11,853 nucleotides of DNA from Xanthobacteraceae bacterium (lineage in GTDB: Bacteria; Pseudomonadota; Alphaproteobacteria; Rhizobiales; Xanthobacteraceae). Under the pieces are notes generated by a model. The model did no database searches. It was not told the origin of the DNA and saw only the letters and a program-made list of their open reading frames with translations. How positions within the stretch are numbered: the stretch's first letter is position 1; each line of letters starts with the position of its first letter. Below are positions 1 to 6,774 of this stretch, one piece after another. The DNA lies in the NCBI GenBank assembly GCA_030037105.1, contig JASHRY010000390.1, positions 1 to 11,853 of the forward strand. Direction: 5' to 3'. A program made the position numbers and the translations under genes.

Positions 1-900
1 CCCGACCGCTTCCTCCAGCGACCGCGTCTTCTCCGTTGCCAGGTAGTGCAGGAGATGGTCCTCGATTTCCGTTATTCCGCTCCGATCCAGAGCCTCGCGA
101 TCCCGCGCCTGCTTGGCCGCCAGTCCCCGACGCGCCGACACCGCGAAAATCGGCGTTCCGGCTTCGATGAACGATTCATCCGCCAACACCTTGCGCAAGA
201 AATCGATGACCGTGCGTCGTTCGTCGGCGCTGAGGTAATCGATCTTGTTGACGACAAAGAACGTGCGGCCGGTTCCGGGCTTCAGCCGCCGCAGATAGCC
301 GAGTTCCACCTCGGTGATCGGCGGATCGGCCGATACGACAAACAGCGACGCATCGCACTCCGCCAGCAAGCGCAGCGCCGCCTCGGTGTTGTGCGCCAGC
401 GTCGAGCCGATACCCGGCGTATCGATCAGCACGGTGCCGTCGGCCAAGATGGCGGCGGGGTAGAAAAGCTCGACGCGTTCGACCCCGAGTTCGTTCTTCG
501 GATTTGCCTCCTCGGTCACGAAACGAAAAAGAACGTCGCGAATGTCGTCGGCCCGAGTGACGGTAAATTCTTGCGGCGGCTTTCCGCCCATAAACCGGAC
601 AATGATCAGCGGCTGCTCGCGCCAGGCGATGAAGGTCGCAATCGCGGTCAGCGGGACGACGGCGGTCGGCAACAGCGGCGCCCCGAGCAAGGCGTTCACG
701 AACGTGCTTTTCCCGCGCTTGAATTGACCGAGCACCGCGATCTGCAATCGCTCGTGCCGGAGACGGTCGGCGAGCGCGCGCAGCCGCAGACGCAACGGGG
801 ATTCCGCGCCGAAGGCGGACTCAAGGAGGCAGCCGGCCTGCTCGATCGTATTCAGAACGTTCGAATCCGGGCCGGTTTCCCGTGGCGATTGAGCCGTCAT
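1..900 (-). CDS. Dynamin-like GTPase, C-terminus cut by window edge
   Basis: Translating the minus strand from the ATG at 900-898 gives 300 open codons to base 1, so the gene continues off the left edge. A complete GTPase core is visible: P-loop GQFKRGKST at residues 58-66, a candidate switch I Thr near residue 85 (VPLTAIATF), G3 DTPGIGST at 160-167 and G4 NKID at 218-221. The GQFKRGKST form and the following VNALLG are typical of bacterial dynamin-like proteins, large GTPases that remodel or bind membranes. The helical stalk and membrane-binding part expected downstream lies outside the window. The frame stays open upstream to 957. A GTG at 918-916, three bases behind GGAAG, is an alternative start, since the ATG at 900 has no clear Shine-Dalgarno sequence. 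The hypothetical gene upstream ends 50 bases before the ATG, so the two are probably co-transcribed. The family is secure; the exact start and cellular role are not. Confidence 0.88.
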   Translation of the reverse strand, partial: MTAQSPRETGPDSNVLNTIEQAGCLLESAFGAESPLRLRLRALADRLRHERLQIAVLGQFKRGKSTFVNALLGAPLLPTAVVPLTAIATFIAWREQPLIIVRFMGGKPPQEFTVTRADDIRDVLFRFVTEEANPKNELGVERVELFYPAAILADGTVLIDTPGIGSTLAHNTEAALRLLAECDASLFVVSADPPITEVELGYLRRLKPGTGRTFFVVNKIDYLSADERRTVIDFLRKVLADESFIEAGTPIFAVSARRGLAAKQARDREALDRSGITEIEDHLLHYLATEKTRSLEEAVG

Positions 901-950
901 ATCCGTCGTTCGATCCACTTTCTTCCAAGCTCCGCCCGCCCGACCGGTCG

Positions 951-1379
951 TTAGTCGTCATCGGCAGCATCGAACATCTCGATGTCTTCGACGCCATTCG
1001 CATGTTCCGCCGCGACCGCAGACGCGGTTCCAATCTCCAATTGGTGGTCGAGCGCGGCTTCCTGCGCGCGGAACCACTGCATGATGTCGCCGCGCTCGCC
1101 GTCGATCGGCTTGGCCCAACGCATCGCCTTCAATGCCCTGCTTTCCTTGCCGACCCACCAATATTCCTTGACGATCATGACGCTCCACCCGTGCTTTCCC
1201 GGTCGCGTGAGGGTGAAGATCTCGATGGTCTGGCCATGTTTGGGGCCCGTGAAGCTGTTGCGTTCGCGCTCCCAGGCGACGCCGTCATGCATCCACGACG
1301 ACAGCTTTAGGCCGGGATTGGTCTTGCCCAGCAGCAAATCGAAGACACGAAAGAAGGAAGGCCGCGCCAGATTTTTCAT
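951..1379 (-). CDS. Conserved-looking hypothetical protein, 142 aa
   Basis: The start ATG at 1379-1377 is preceded by AAGGAG (1393-1388) with an 8-base spacer, a good Shine-Dalgarno sequence, and the frame ends with TAA at 953-951. The product is 142 residues, soluble in appearance, with no signal peptide or membrane segment. It has an aromatic, mixed-charge core: a beta-like run IEIFTLTRP at 52-60, then WSVMIVKEYWWVGKES at 65-80, and a helix-like stretch MQWFRAQEAALDHQLEIG at 100-117. The tail is strongly acidic (EDIEMFDAADDD). Cys is absent and no catalytic motif or known family is recognised. It lies directly upstream of the dynamin-like GTPase on the same strand and probably leads that operon, so it may act with the GTPase; this is inference from position only. 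The overlapping frames have the Arg/His-rich composition of shadows, whereas this frame has normal composition and a proper ribosome binding site. Confidence 0.75.
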   Translation of the reverse strand: MKNLARPSFFRVFDLLLGKTNPGLKLSSWMHDGVAWERERNSFTGPKHGQTIEIFTLTRPGKHGWSVMIVKEYWWVGKESRALKAMRWAKPIDGERGDIMQWFRAQEAALDHQLEIGTASAVAAEHANGVEDIEMFDAADDD

Positions 1380-1539
1380 CGTGCCTTCTCCTTACGCCCA
1401 TTTTCCGCCAACATTGATGAAGAGGCGACCGGCCGAGCGCCGGGCGGCCTTCCGCTCCATGCCGCGGGTTGGAAGACATGACGGAACCGCCGGATCGATC
1501 ATCGCGGAACCCTAGTTCGCGGCTCGGCGCCGCGGGACG

Positions 1540-1602
1540 CGCGATATCAAGCAAATAAGGACGTGTGCAGGAACACGCATGCCCCCACCGCTTGATATCG
1601 CG
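1540..1602. repeat. Perfect 13-bp inverted repeat with nested hairpin
   Basis: CGCGATATCAAGC at 1540-1552 is matched exactly, in inverse complement, by GCTTGATATCGCG at 1590-1602. The 37-base interior holds a second dyad, CGTGT (1562-1566) and ACACG (1573-1577), around a 6-base loop. The two arms are 50 bp apart centre to centre, close to a whole number of helical turns. The structure lies between the divergent operons, about 155 bp upstream of the predicted start of the candidate sigma-54 promoter, a normal distance for an activator-binding site. No T run follows, so a rho-independent terminator is unlikely. Each arm contains a TTGAT half-site, but the halves point outward, unlike an FNR box. 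Confidence 0.6.
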
Positions 1603-1699
1603 GTAGGAGTCATCAGCCTTTTCTTGGCGGTCGAAGGGGAACCCCATCCCCTGTTAAGGAAGATAGGCGTTCACGTTCGATCGAGCAAGACCGAAGGCG

Positions 1700-1715
1700 C
1701 GGCGTGACGCTTGCA
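1700..1715 (+). promoter_or_regulatory. Candidate sigma-54 (-24/-12) promoter for hyf-like operon
   Basis: The sequence reads CGGCGTGACGCTTGCA. It has the invariant GG (1701-1702) and GC (1713-1714) with exactly 10 bases between, and TTGCA at the -12 side. The -24 block CGGCGTG matches the consensus TGGCACG at four of seven positions. It points toward hyfC, 325 bases upstream. E. coli hyc and hyf operons are sigma-54 dependent and need an FhlA/HyfR-type activator; no such activator gene lies in this window. Matches of this strength arise by chance in GC-rich DNA, so this is a candidate only. Confidence 0.3.
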
Positions 1716-2040
1716 CAATATTCAAGTGTCGATTCATTTTGCTGTGAAAGTCACGCACGGACGGTTGATAGAGTCTTGGCAATGGTCTAGGTAGCGCCCC
1801 GCAATGGAACTTGGCGATGGGGTTCGCCGTGCTCGCCCTCTTGGGCTGATGACTCCTGCTGCCGCTCGGTCGAACGATCTGAGCGGAGGTAGGAGTAGAC
1901 CGAGAGACGAGTGACGCGATGTTGATCGCCAGGGTCATTATTTTACTCGACAGACACGACCATCGCCGCCGGACTCTCGCGGCACGCGGACGCGCTTTGA
2001 TATCAGGCGGCCGCCCGCGGCATGCGCGGAGCCTGGGCGC

Positions 2041-2991
2041 ATGACCGAGCGAATCGTCTACAATATCATCCAGGTCCTCGTCGTCGTGGCTTTTGCTCCT
2101 CTGGTGGAGGGGGTTACGAGCCGCCTCAAGGAGATTCTTCAATCGAAACACGGACCCAGCATCTTTCAGCCCTACCGGGACATCTGGAAGCTTTTGCATA
2201 AGGACGAAATCGTATCCGAGCATAGTTCGTGGATTTTCCGCTTCGCGCCCTACGTGGCCTTTGCCGCGCCGCTGTTCGTCGCTCTCCTCATTCCGCTGCT
2301 GACGCGCTATCCGTTGTTCTTCGCCTTCATGGGCGACATGCTCGGCGCCGGTTTCGTTCTCGCGCTCGGCGGCTTTTTCACCAGCCTCGCCGCGGTCGAC
2401 ACCGCCAATCCGTACGGACCCATGGGCGCGAGCCGAACCCGCATGGTCGGGTTCCTCGCCGAGCCGGTGTTCATCCTGGTGTTCCTGACCGTCTCGTTCG
2501 TGGCCGGATCGACCATCCCCTACATCGTGCAGGCGCGCTGGGTCACGCCGATCGCGAATTTCTTCGAGCCCTCGCACGTCCTGCTGCTGATCGCCTTCCT
2601 GATGCTGATCCTCGCCGATGACGGCCGCCTCCCGGTCGACAGCCCCTCGGGTCAATTCGAATTGGCGATGATCGACCGTTCGAAATCGCTGGAATATTCC
2701 GGGCGCGGAGCCGCGTTGATGAAGTGGGCCGGCGCCATGAAATTTTTCGTCCTTATCTGCATCTTCCTCAACGTCCTGGTGACGCCGTGGGGTTTGGCGG
2801 CGGGGACGGGCCTCGGCGAAGTTCTGCTGGCGATTCCGCTCGTTTTGTTCAAGGTCTTCTGTTTCGTGCTGGTGCTGGTTTACATCGAATCGTCGCTGGC
2901 CAAGCTGCGCCTGTTCCGCATCACCGAATTCCTCGGCGCCGCGTTCGTGATTTCGGTCGTCGCGGTGATCACCCAATTGTCACAAATTTGA
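2041..2991 (+). CDS. hyfC: HyfC/HycD-like membrane subunit (NuoH homologue)
   Basis: This is the membrane anchor subunit of a group 4 hydrogenase-type complex, homologous to NuoH of complex I, which links the soluble redox arm to the proton pump in the inner membrane. The product is 316 residues with about eight hydrophobic segments, including roughly 7-24, 69-90, 135-157, 177-193, 230-247, 258-281 and 296-312. Family signatures are present: a cytoplasmic loop with KHGPSIFQPYRDIWKLLHK at 36-54, GRLPVDSPSGQFELAMID at 195-212, and LEYSGRGAALMKWA at 217-230, which match the HyfC/HycD pattern of acidic and Arg residues facing the quinone-like cavity. Start ATG 2041 has GGAG at 2028-2031 with a 9-base spacer. 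It is the first gene of the operon; the TGA at 2989-2991 overlaps the ribosome binding site of hyfE, which starts 9 bases later. The length is normal for the family. Confidence 0.93.
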   Translation: MTERIVYNIIQVLVVVAFAPLVEGVTSRLKEILQSKHGPSIFQPYRDIWKLLHKDEIVSEHSSWIFRFAPYVAFAAPLFVALLIPLLTRYPLFFAFMGDMLGAGFVLALGGFFTSLAAVDTANPYGPMGASRTRMVGFLAEPVFILVFLTVSFVAGSTIPYIVQARWVTPIANFFEPSHVLLLIAFLMLILADDGRLPVDSPSGQFELAMIDRSKSLEYSGRGAALMKWAGAMKFFVLICIFLNVLVTPWGLAAGTGLGEVLLAIPLVLFKVFCFVLVLVYIESSLAKLRLFRITEFLGAAFVISVVAVITQLSQI

Positions 2992-3000
2992 GGACGGACG

Positions 3001-3672
3001 ATGAACGGCTCCCCGGTGCTCTTTACGCTTGACGCCTCGACCGGCGCGCTGTTTCTGCTCACCGCGCTCGGCGTCGTGGCCACGCGCCAGGTCATCGCCT
3101 CGTTGCAGCTTTTCATCCTGCAGTCGCTGCTGCTGGCGTTCTCGGCGCTGCTTCTCGGCATCGCGCAGGGCTCCGTCCATCTGTTCGCAGTCGCGGCAAT
3201 CACCATCGCGACCAAAGCCCTGCTCATTCCCCGGCTGCTACGCCGCACCGTGAGCGCGGAAATCTATCGCACGCGGGAGATCGAACGGGTCCTGAACATC
3301 CCGAGTTCCTTGCTGATCGCCGCGGTGCTCATTGTCGTCGCCTACGTCCTCGCCGTTCCGCTCCTCGGCGCGGTCGCCGTGCCGTTTGCGCCGATCAACC
3401 TGCCGCTCGGCATCGCCGCGATGTTCCTCGGCACCTTCACCATCGTCGTCCGCCGCGAGGCGGTGCCGCAGCTCCTGGGGTTGCTCGGGGTGGAGAACGG
3501 CGTGTTCTTCGCCGGAGTGGCAATCGTTCCGAACCTGCCGATGATCGCCGAACTGGCGGCCGCCGTCGACGTGCCGGCGATTGCGCTCGTCATCGGCATG
3601 TTGACCCGCCGCATCCATGCGCGTCTCGGCACCACGTCGGTCGGCGAATTGGCCTCGCTGCGGGATCGTTGA
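3001..3672 (+). CDS. hyfE: HyfE-like membrane subunit (NuoK-related)
   Basis: HyfE is a small hydrophobic subunit specific to Hyf/Ehr-type complexes. It is related to NuoK of complex I and to MrpC of the Mrp antiporters, and sits between the antiporter-like subunits and the HyfC anchor. The 223-residue product has about six to seven membrane segments. The diagnostic motif is LLGLLGVENGVFFAG at 158-172, where Glu165 matches the membrane Glu of NuoK needed for proton movement. A second buried charge, Lys72 in ITIATKALLIPRLLRR, is also typical of HyfE. Start ATG 3001 has GAGGA (2990-2994) with a 6-base spacer, and that site overlaps the hyfC stop codon, which suggests translational coupling. hyfF follows after 7 bases. 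The length fits HyfE. The assignment is firm; a proton path through these residues is inferred from the family. Confidence 0.9.
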   Translation: MNGSPVLFTLDASTGALFLLTALGVVATRQVIASLQLFILQSLLLAFSALLLGIAQGSVHLFAVAAITIATKALLIPRLLRRTVSAEIYRTREIERVLNIPSSLLIAAVLIVVAYVLAVPLLGAVAVPFAPINLPLGIAAMFLGTFTIVVRREAVPQLLGLLGVENGVFFAGVAIVPNLPMIAELAAAVDVPAIALVIGMLTRRIHARLGTTSVGELASLRDR

Positions 3673-3679
3673 GGGTCTC

Positions 3680-5125
3680 ATGCTGCTTGTCGCAATTCTA
3701 ATCGTCCCGTTGCTGGCAAGCGGCCTAACGCTGCTGCCGTTCGGCCGGCGCTTCGCCGCGCCGATTACGCTTCTTGCGACCGCAATCGTTCTCGGCCTGG
3801 CGCTCGCGGTCGCAGCGCAAGCCGCCCGCAGCGAACATATCGCGAGCTTCGGCGAATGGCTGACCTGCGACGGACTCGGCGCCCTGGTGCTGCTGCTGGT
3901 GGCCTTCGTCGGTTTTACCGCCGCGCTGTTCTCGTGGGGCTATATCGGCGAGAGCGCAAAGCATGGCGGCCGCAAGAGCGTCCGACAATATTATGCACTG
4001 TATAATTTGTTCGTTCTTTCCATGCTTTCGGTGCCGCTTTTGGCGAATGTCGCCCTCGTGTGGATCGGGGTGGAGTTGACGACGCTGCTTTCCGCCTTCC
4101 TCGTCGGCTTCGAGGACACGCCGGAAGCGCTCGAAGCGGCGTGGAAGTACGTGATTCTCACCACGCTTGGCGCCGTCCTCGCCCTGCTCGGTTTCCTTAT
4201 TCTCTATTGGGGATCGCGCGTCGCCGGCCAGGAGCCGTACACCTGGTCGGGGCTGATCACCGCGGCTCCCCATATGCCGCCGGCGCTGCTGTGGGCGGCC
4301 TTCCTTTTCATCCTGGTCGGGTTCGGGACCAAGGTCGGGCTCGTACCGATGCACACTTGGCTGCCGGATGCGCACAGCCAGGCGCCGGCCTCGATTTGTG
4401 CTCTGCTCTCCGGTGTCGAAACGACGACGGCACTCTATGTCATCCTGCGGCTCCTTCCCGTGGTCGCCGATGCGCCCGCGCTCGACGCGCGATCCTGGCT
4501 GATCGGCTTTGGCCTCCTATCGGTGACCATAGCGACGCTGCTGTTGATCTACGTCCGCGACTTCAAGCGAATGTTCGCTTTCTCGACGGTCGAACACATG
4601 GGAATCATTTTGGTCGCCGCCGGTCTCGGTGGCGCCGACGCCCATCTCGGCGTCGCTTATCAGATGACCGGACACGCGATCGCGAAATCCTTCTGCTTTT
4701 TCGCGGCGGGCGTAACCGTGCTCGGCGTCGGTACGCAGGACATCGCATCGGTCCGCGGACTTGTCCGATCGTCGCCCCTTGCGGCGGTTGCACTTTTAGC
4801 CGGAGGCTTCGCTATCGCCGGAGCGCCGCCGTTTGCCGTGTTCGTCAGCGAGTTCGTGATTCTCAAGGCCGGGCTGGCAAGCGGCCAGTTCCTGGTCGTC
4901 GGACTGCTTGGTTTGCTCGTCGTGGTCGCGTTTTGCGCCGTAATGTTGCACGTCAACCGGATGGCGTTCGGCGCGCCGGAGCATGAAGTGCGGGCCGTAG
5001 CGCTGCCGCGCTCGTGCAAGCTGACTCTTGCCCTTGCCGCCATCCCGCTGGTGATCGTCGGCATCTATGTGCCGGCGCCGCTGCATGATCTGCTCCAGGC
5101 GGCGGCGAATGCGATGGGAGGCTGA
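3680..5125 (+). CDS. hyfF: HyfF-like antiporter/proton-pump subunit (NuoL/M/N family)
   Basis: This is a proton-translocating membrane subunit of the NuoL/M/N, MrpA/D family, 481 residues, almost entirely hydrophobic with about 13-14 segments. The pump residues of the family are visible: Glu132 in WIGVELTTL (TM5), Lys218 in GFGTKVGLVPMHTWLPDAH (TM7), the HAIAKS stretch at 332-337 with Lys336 (TM8), and Glu391 in the FVSEF motif further on. EHMGI at 305-309 is another HyfF hallmark. The ATG at 3680 was chosen because GAGGG (3671-3675) lies just upstream and because the longer frame from 3617 would overlap hyfE with an Arg-rich, non-hydrophobic leader. hyfE ends 7 bases before it and hyfG begins 8 bases after it. 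E. coli hydrogenase-4 has three such subunits (HyfB, HyfD, HyfF); this operon has two. Confidence 0.92.
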   Translation: MLLVAILIVPLLASGLTLLPFGRRFAAPITLLATAIVLGLALAVAAQAARSEHIASFGEWLTCDGLGALVLLLVAFVGFTAALFSWGYIGESAKHGGRKSVRQYYALYNLFVLSMLSVPLLANVALVWIGVELTTLLSAFLVGFEDTPEALEAAWKYVILTTLGAVLALLGFLILYWGSRVAGQEPYTWSGLITAAPHMPPALLWAAFLFILVGFGTKVGLVPMHTWLPDAHSQAPASICALLSGVETTTALYVILRLLPVVADAPALDARSWLIGFGLLSVTIATLLLIYVRDFKRMFAFSTVEHMGIILVAAGLGGADAHLGVAYQMTGHAIAKSFCFFAAGVTVLGVGTQDIASVRGLVRSSPLAAVALLAGGFAIAGAPPFAVFVSEFVILKAGLASGQFLVVGLLGLLVVVAFCAVMLHVNRMAFGAPEHEVRAVALPRSCKLTLALAAIPLVIVGIYVPAPLHDLLQAAANAMGG

Positions 5126-5133
5126 GCAAGCTC

Positions 5134-6759
5134 ATGGCCGTGCTCGATCGCATCGCCGACAACGCCGCCGCCGCTTCGGCGAGTCTTACCGAGCTTTGCC
5201 GCAGCCTCTGGGCCGGCAAGGCGGTCGTGACCGAGGACGCCGCCGCGCGCCTTTGTCGTCTCGAATGCGGCCTCGATATTTTGCCCGACCTTTGCCAATG
5301 GCTCACGCGCGACCTCGATTTCATCTTCGCGACGCTGATCGTCGAGCAGACGCCGCGTCCCGGCTGGTCGTTGACCTATGTCTTCTACAAGGACGCCGCT
5401 TCGCCCTGGGTCCACGTCGCCGTGCAACTTAATTCCGGCGTATCGACGCTCCCGTCGCTTGTCGGCCTCGCCCATGGCCCTTCGTTCGACTGGCACGAAC
5501 GCGAGGCGGAGGATCTTTTCGGACTGAAGTTCGAGGGCCATCCGCGGCTCGGCGAATTCGTCCTGCATGAAGACTGGCCGGAAGGCGTCAATCCGATGCG
5601 CCGCGACTTCGACGCCAGGGCGCGTTTTGTCCCCAGAGCCCGCGATCCAAGGTGGGAGCCGCCGACCGTGGTCATCGACCCGGGCGCATTCACGATGCCG
5701 GTGGGGCCGGTGTTTTCGGACTTCGCGGAGTCGGCCCACTTCCTGCTCGAGACCGTGGGCGAGGACGTGATCCGCACCATTCCGCGCTTTTTCTACAAGT
5801 ATCGCGGCGTCGAGAAGATCGCCGAAGGACAGCCCGCCGACCGCGCCCTTTTGCTCGCCGAACGCTTCTCCGGCATCGCCGCCTTCGCACACGGGCTGGC
5901 GTTCTGCCAAGCGGTCGAGGCGATCTGCGGCGTCGTGCCGCCGCCGCGGGCGCTGGCCTTGCGCACCGCTCTCGCCGAGCTTGAACGGCTGCGCAGTCAC
6001 GCGGCGGCGATAACCGGCATCTGCAACTCGACGGCGCTGGCGGTGGCGACCAGCCAGGCCGCGCTGATCGAGGAGAGCCTGCTGCGCTTGAGCTGCGAGG
6101 CGAGCGGTCATCGTTATTTGTTCGGCGCGGTCGTTCCGGGCGGCGTTGCGTGCGATTTTGCCGAGCAAAAATGCCGCCATCTCATCGCCGCGGTCGAAGA
6201 AGTCGCGGAAGGATTACACAATCTTCTGCGCATGCTGCGTTACTCGTCGAGCTTCCTCGACCGTCTCGAAGGAGTCGGCGTCGTGGCCAATGGATATGCG
6301 CGCTCCTATGGCCTGGTCGGACCGATCGCCCGCGCCTCTGGCGCGGCGCGCGACATCCGCAAGCTGTTCCCTTACGCCGCCTACGACGCCGTCGATTTCT
6401 CCGTTCCGATCGAGAATGAGGGCGACGGTTACGCCCGCCTGCGTATTCTGTTCGGCGAGGCCGAGCAATCGGTTGCCATCATCCGCGCAGTTCTGTCGTC
6501 GCTGCCGCGGGGTCCGCTGCGCCTCGATCAAATTCGGCCACGCGCCGGGGCCGCACTTGCCGCCGTCGAGGCGCCGCTCGGCGCCGCCTTCCACTGGTTG
6601 CGGCTCGACCAGGACGGGAAGGTCGCGCGTTATCGGGTGACGCCGCCCTCGTTCACCAACTGGCACGGCTTCCACATCGCGGCGGAAAATTTTGCGTTCC
6701 AGGATTTCCCGATCATCCTCGCGAGTTTCGGCCTGTCGAACGCCGAGTGCGATAGGTAA
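5134..6759 (+). CDS. hyfG: HyfG/HycE-like large subunit, Ni-binding Cys missing (Ehr type)
   Basis: This is the catalytic-type subunit, with a NuoC-like domain (about 1-175, with WHEREAEDLFGLKFEGHPR at 120-138) fused to a NuoD/hydrogenase large-subunit domain (about 188-541). It aligns closely with E. coli HycE through RGVEK (224-228) and the L1 region. There, HycE has RVCGICGFAH, but this protein has RFSGIAAFAH (244-253), so both N-terminal Ni ligands are lost. At the C-terminus HycE has the DPCxSC motif; here Ser535 and Glu538 stand at the two Cys positions, with a Cys at 539. The protein stops at Arg541, the equivalent of the maturation cleavage point, so no cleavable tail exists (HycE is about 570 residues). 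It therefore cannot bind a standard NiFe centre and belongs with energy-converting hydrogenase-related (Ehr) proteins. The start ATG 5134 has GGGAGG (5116-5121) 12 bases upstream, inside hyfF. The substrate is unknown. Confidence 0.92.
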   Translation: MAVLDRIADNAAAASASLTELCRSLWAGKAVVTEDAAARLCRLECGLDILPDLCQWLTRDLDFIFATLIVEQTPRPGWSLTYVFYKDAASPWVHVAVQLNSGVSTLPSLVGLAHGPSFDWHEREAEDLFGLKFEGHPRLGEFVLHEDWPEGVNPMRRDFDARARFVPRARDPRWEPPTVVIDPGAFTMPVGPVFSDFAESAHFLLETVGEDVIRTIPRFFYKYRGVEKIAEGQPADRALLLAERFSGIAAFAHGLAFCQAVEAICGVVPPPRALALRTALAELERLRSHAAAITGICNSTALAVATSQAALIEESLLRLSCEASGHRYLFGAVVPGGVACDFAEQKCRHLIAAVEEVAEGLHNLLRMLRYSSSFLDRLEGVGVVANGYARSYGLVGPIARASGAARDIRKLFPYAAYDAVDFSVPIENEGDGYARLRILFGEAEQSVAIIRAVLSSLPRGPLRLDQIRPRAGAALAAVEAPLGAAFHWLRLDQDGKVARYRVTPPSFTNWHGFHIAAENFAFQDFPIILASFGLSNAECDR

Positions 6760-6774
6760 GAGCGGGGGGCTGCG

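Larger units (their letters stand above)
1380..2040. other. Divergent intergenic and leader region, no convincing gene
   Basis: These 660 bases separate the minus-strand hypothetical gene from the plus-strand hyf-like operon, so promoters for both directions should lie here. No frame with credible codon use was found. Visible structure includes a 5-bp stem near 1430-1450 (GGCCG and CGGCC), the long inverted repeat at 1540-1602, a candidate sigma-54 element at 1700-1715, a small stem GGCGA/TCGCC near 1813-1828, a 7-bp inverted repeat CTCGGTC (1865-1871) with GACCGAG (1898-1904), and the palindrome TGATATCA at 1998-2005, which shares its core with the long repeat. A 41-codon frame at 1919-2044 overlaps the hyfC start as ATGA but lacks a placed ribosome binding site. 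If transcription starts near 1726, hyfC has an untranslated leader of roughly 315 bases. Confidence 0.6.

Noticed and set aside
46..954. 302-codon plus-strand open frame
   Set aside because: Its translation is Arg/Gln/Asp-rich with no motif, and the opposite strand encodes a clear dynamin-like GTPase with P-loop, DTPG and NKID motifs.
1919..2044. 41-codon frame ending in ATGA overlap with hyfC
   Set aside because: Its purine-rich candidate ribosome site lies about 24 bases upstream, too far, and the Arg-rich product resembles no known protein; the overlap may be chance.
1654..2976. 440-codon minus-strand open frame
   Set aside because: It is antisense to hyfC and has the His/Asp/Arg/Gln-rich composition of a high-GC shadow frame; there is no domain or ribosome binding site.
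3617..3679. N-terminal extension of hyfF
   Set aside because: It would overlap hyfE and add a non-hydrophobic Arg-rich leader; the ATG at 3680 has its own GAGGG site and begins directly with the first membrane helix.
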